Assembly: GCF_003058365.1 (NCBI RefSeq)
Contig: NZ_CP028858.1
Location: 1,550,001-1,614,000 of the forward strand
Source of the DNA: Halococcoides cellulosivorans
GTDB lineage: Archaea > Halobacteriota > Halobacteria > Halobacteriales > Haloarculaceae
DNA length: 64,000 nucleotides
Direction of reading: 5' to 3'
In this document: positions 63,108-64,000 of the stretch, one piece after another
Position numbering within the stretch: the first letter of the stretch is position 1
How the letters are laid out: each line of letters opens with the position of its first letter
Translations under genes and position numbers: made by a program
Notes under the pieces: model-generated
The model's database searches: none
Told to the model about the DNA's origin: nothing
The model's input: only the letters and a program-made list of their open reading frames with translations

Positions 63108-64000
63108 TCACCGCCCGTCGAGGAACTCGCCACACCGCTCGCGCCCGAGTGCCTGCAACTCGTCGAGAAAGTCGGGATCGCGATCGATCTTCGACGACGC
63201 ACCGAACCGTTTCCCCATCGCGATACGGTGGATTGCCGTCTTCGAGAACTCCTCGGGCGGCAATCGGCCATCCTCGATCCACTCGTTGACCTGCTCGACG
63301 AAGCGGAGTTCCTGGTTCATCGAGATGTTGCCCGACAGTTCGTTGCGCCGGTCGGCGATTTCCTCGACAGTTTTCGGTTCGCCCTCGAAGGTCTGGGGGT
63401 TGACCTGAACGATCCAGAGTTCCTCGGGCTTGCGTGCCGGTGGCTGGCCCATCAGGTCGTCGATCGGCGGGTTCTGGCTGAAGAGGGCGTCCCAGTGATA
63501 GTGGCCGTGGATCTCGACGGCCTGGAACGCGTTCGGGACCGCGGCGGAGGCGAGCACCGCCTCGACGGTCACCGCCTCGTCGACGAACGTCTCGAAGACG
63601 CCCGCGTTGACGTCGACCGTGCCGACGACGAGTTCGGGAGCCTCGCGCGTGCAGAACGCCTCGATCTCGTCGAAGTCGACGTGGGTCTCCAGGACCTCAC
63701 GGATGCGGGTCTTGCCGATCTCCTCGCCTGGGACATCGTAGGGGCTCACCTCCGGGAGCGGCACCCCGGCGGCATGGAGCGCGTTGAGCTGTTTGAGCCA
63801 GCCGTTCAGCAGGCGATCGCCGAACTCCGTCGCGGCGAGATCGTTCCAGATCGCATCGACCAGTTCGGCGGCCCGATCGGGCCCCTCGCTGACGAACCCG
63901 TACCACGCCGCGAGCGCGTTGAACGCGCCGCCCGACGCGCCGCTGATGCCGACGAGTTCGAACTCGTCGTCCCAGTCGCACTCTCTGAACAGTTCTTCGA
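63108..64000 (-). CDS. Patatin-like phospholipase (partial)
   Basis: The window edge removes the N-terminus. The visible part shows GISGASGGAFNAL, the G-x-S-x-G nucleophile elbow of patatins, and further on YHWDALFSQNPP, which carries the likely catalytic Asp (D-A instead of the usual D-G). Patatin-like enzymes hydrolyse acyl lipids; archaeal membranes lack fatty-acid phospholipids, so the substrate may be an exogenous lipid or a storage ester. It converges with the CinA-like gene, with 12 bases between the stops. Confidence 0.87.
   Translation of the reverse strand, partial: EELFRECDWDDEFELVGISGASGGAFNALAAWYGFVSEGPDRAAELVDAIWNDLAATEFGDRLLNGWLKQLNALHAAGVPLPEVSPYDVPGEEIGKTRIREVLETHVDFDEIEAFCTREAPELVVGTVDVNAGVFETFVDEAVTVEAVLASAAVPNAFQAVEIHGHYHWDALFSQNPPIDDLMGQPPARKPEELWIVQVNPQTFEGEPKTVEEIADRRNELSGNISMNQELRFVEQVNEWIEDGRLPPEEFSKTAIHRIAMGKRFGASSKIDRDPDFLDELQALGRERCGEFLDGR

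Noticed and set aside
1-64000. rRNA operon, integrase or replication origin
   Set aside because: No rRNA-like sequence, Orc1/Cdc6 gene, ORB-type repeats or recombinase gene could be seen.

Overview
The window comes from a halophilic archaeon (class Halobacteria). The DNA is visibly GC-rich and the proteins are acidic. Archaeal hallmarks include sn-glycerol-1-phosphate dehydrogenase, ribosomal protein L10e, Dph2, KorAB ferredoxin oxidoreductase, an XPB/Rad25-type helicase, a Ski2-type helicase, PGF-CTERM surface proteins and the TbsP regulator. Many genes have a TATA-like box 25-30 nt before the start codon, so leaderless transcripts are likely. Four Tat-exported GH5 glycosidases suggest an organism that lives on cellulose or a similar beta-glucan. 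I would look first among Halorhabdus or Halococcoides relatives; this is inference, not identification.

Layout. 1-6.3 kb: a DHH phosphoesterase (cut by the window edge), an Lrp regulator, korAB, tmk, and a membrane protein with five DUF1508 repeats whose frame is broken at an 11-G tract. 6.5-8.5 kb: the first GH5 enzyme. 8.5-16.4 kb: egsA, cytochrome oxidase subunits III and II, a divergent heme A/heme O synthase fusion, a membrane protein, an ABC transporter, CBS and GNAT proteins, and tRNA-Thr. 16.5-19.4 kb: an accessory stretch with small metal-handling-like proteins, a broken HMA domain and a membrane-bound HTH protein. 19.6-26.8 kb: two divergent PGF-CTERM proteins, Hsp20, Trm1, a 116-bp tandem repeat, a SWIM protein, L10e, a Xi-class GST and a secreted protein. 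26.95-27.5 kb: tRNA-Leu followed by several partial copies of its own 3' end. 27.6-38.4 kb: a membrane protein, Mqo, an inositol-phosphatase-family enzyme, DUF63, YcaO, TbsP, a CHAT-type protease and GlyA. 38.5-42.2 kb: an XPB helicase followed by an HTH-PIN gene pair bracketed by a second, decayed copy of the helicase 3' end. 42.2-51.6 kb: housekeeping genes (PdxT, PheA, PrsW, Dph2, a METTL5-like methyltransferase, rhomboid, Ski2 helicase). 51.6-56.9 kb: three more GH5 genes in tandem. 57-64 kb: VOC protein, tRNA-Ser, M32 carboxypeptidase, IlvD, a CinA-type protein and a partial patatin.

How the genes fit together. KorAB, Mqo, cytochrome oxidase and the heme synthase fusion belong to aerobic respiration fed by 2-oxoacid oxidation. 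The four GH5 enzymes share one architecture: Tat signal, GH5 domain, and a C-terminal dockerin-like calcium-binding pair. They probably form one extracellular polysaccharide-degrading set. The regions most likely to hold something new are the repeated dockerin-like tails on the GH5 enzymes, the HTH-PIN cassette at the helicase 3' end, the tRNA-Leu repeat array, and the G-tract frameshift.
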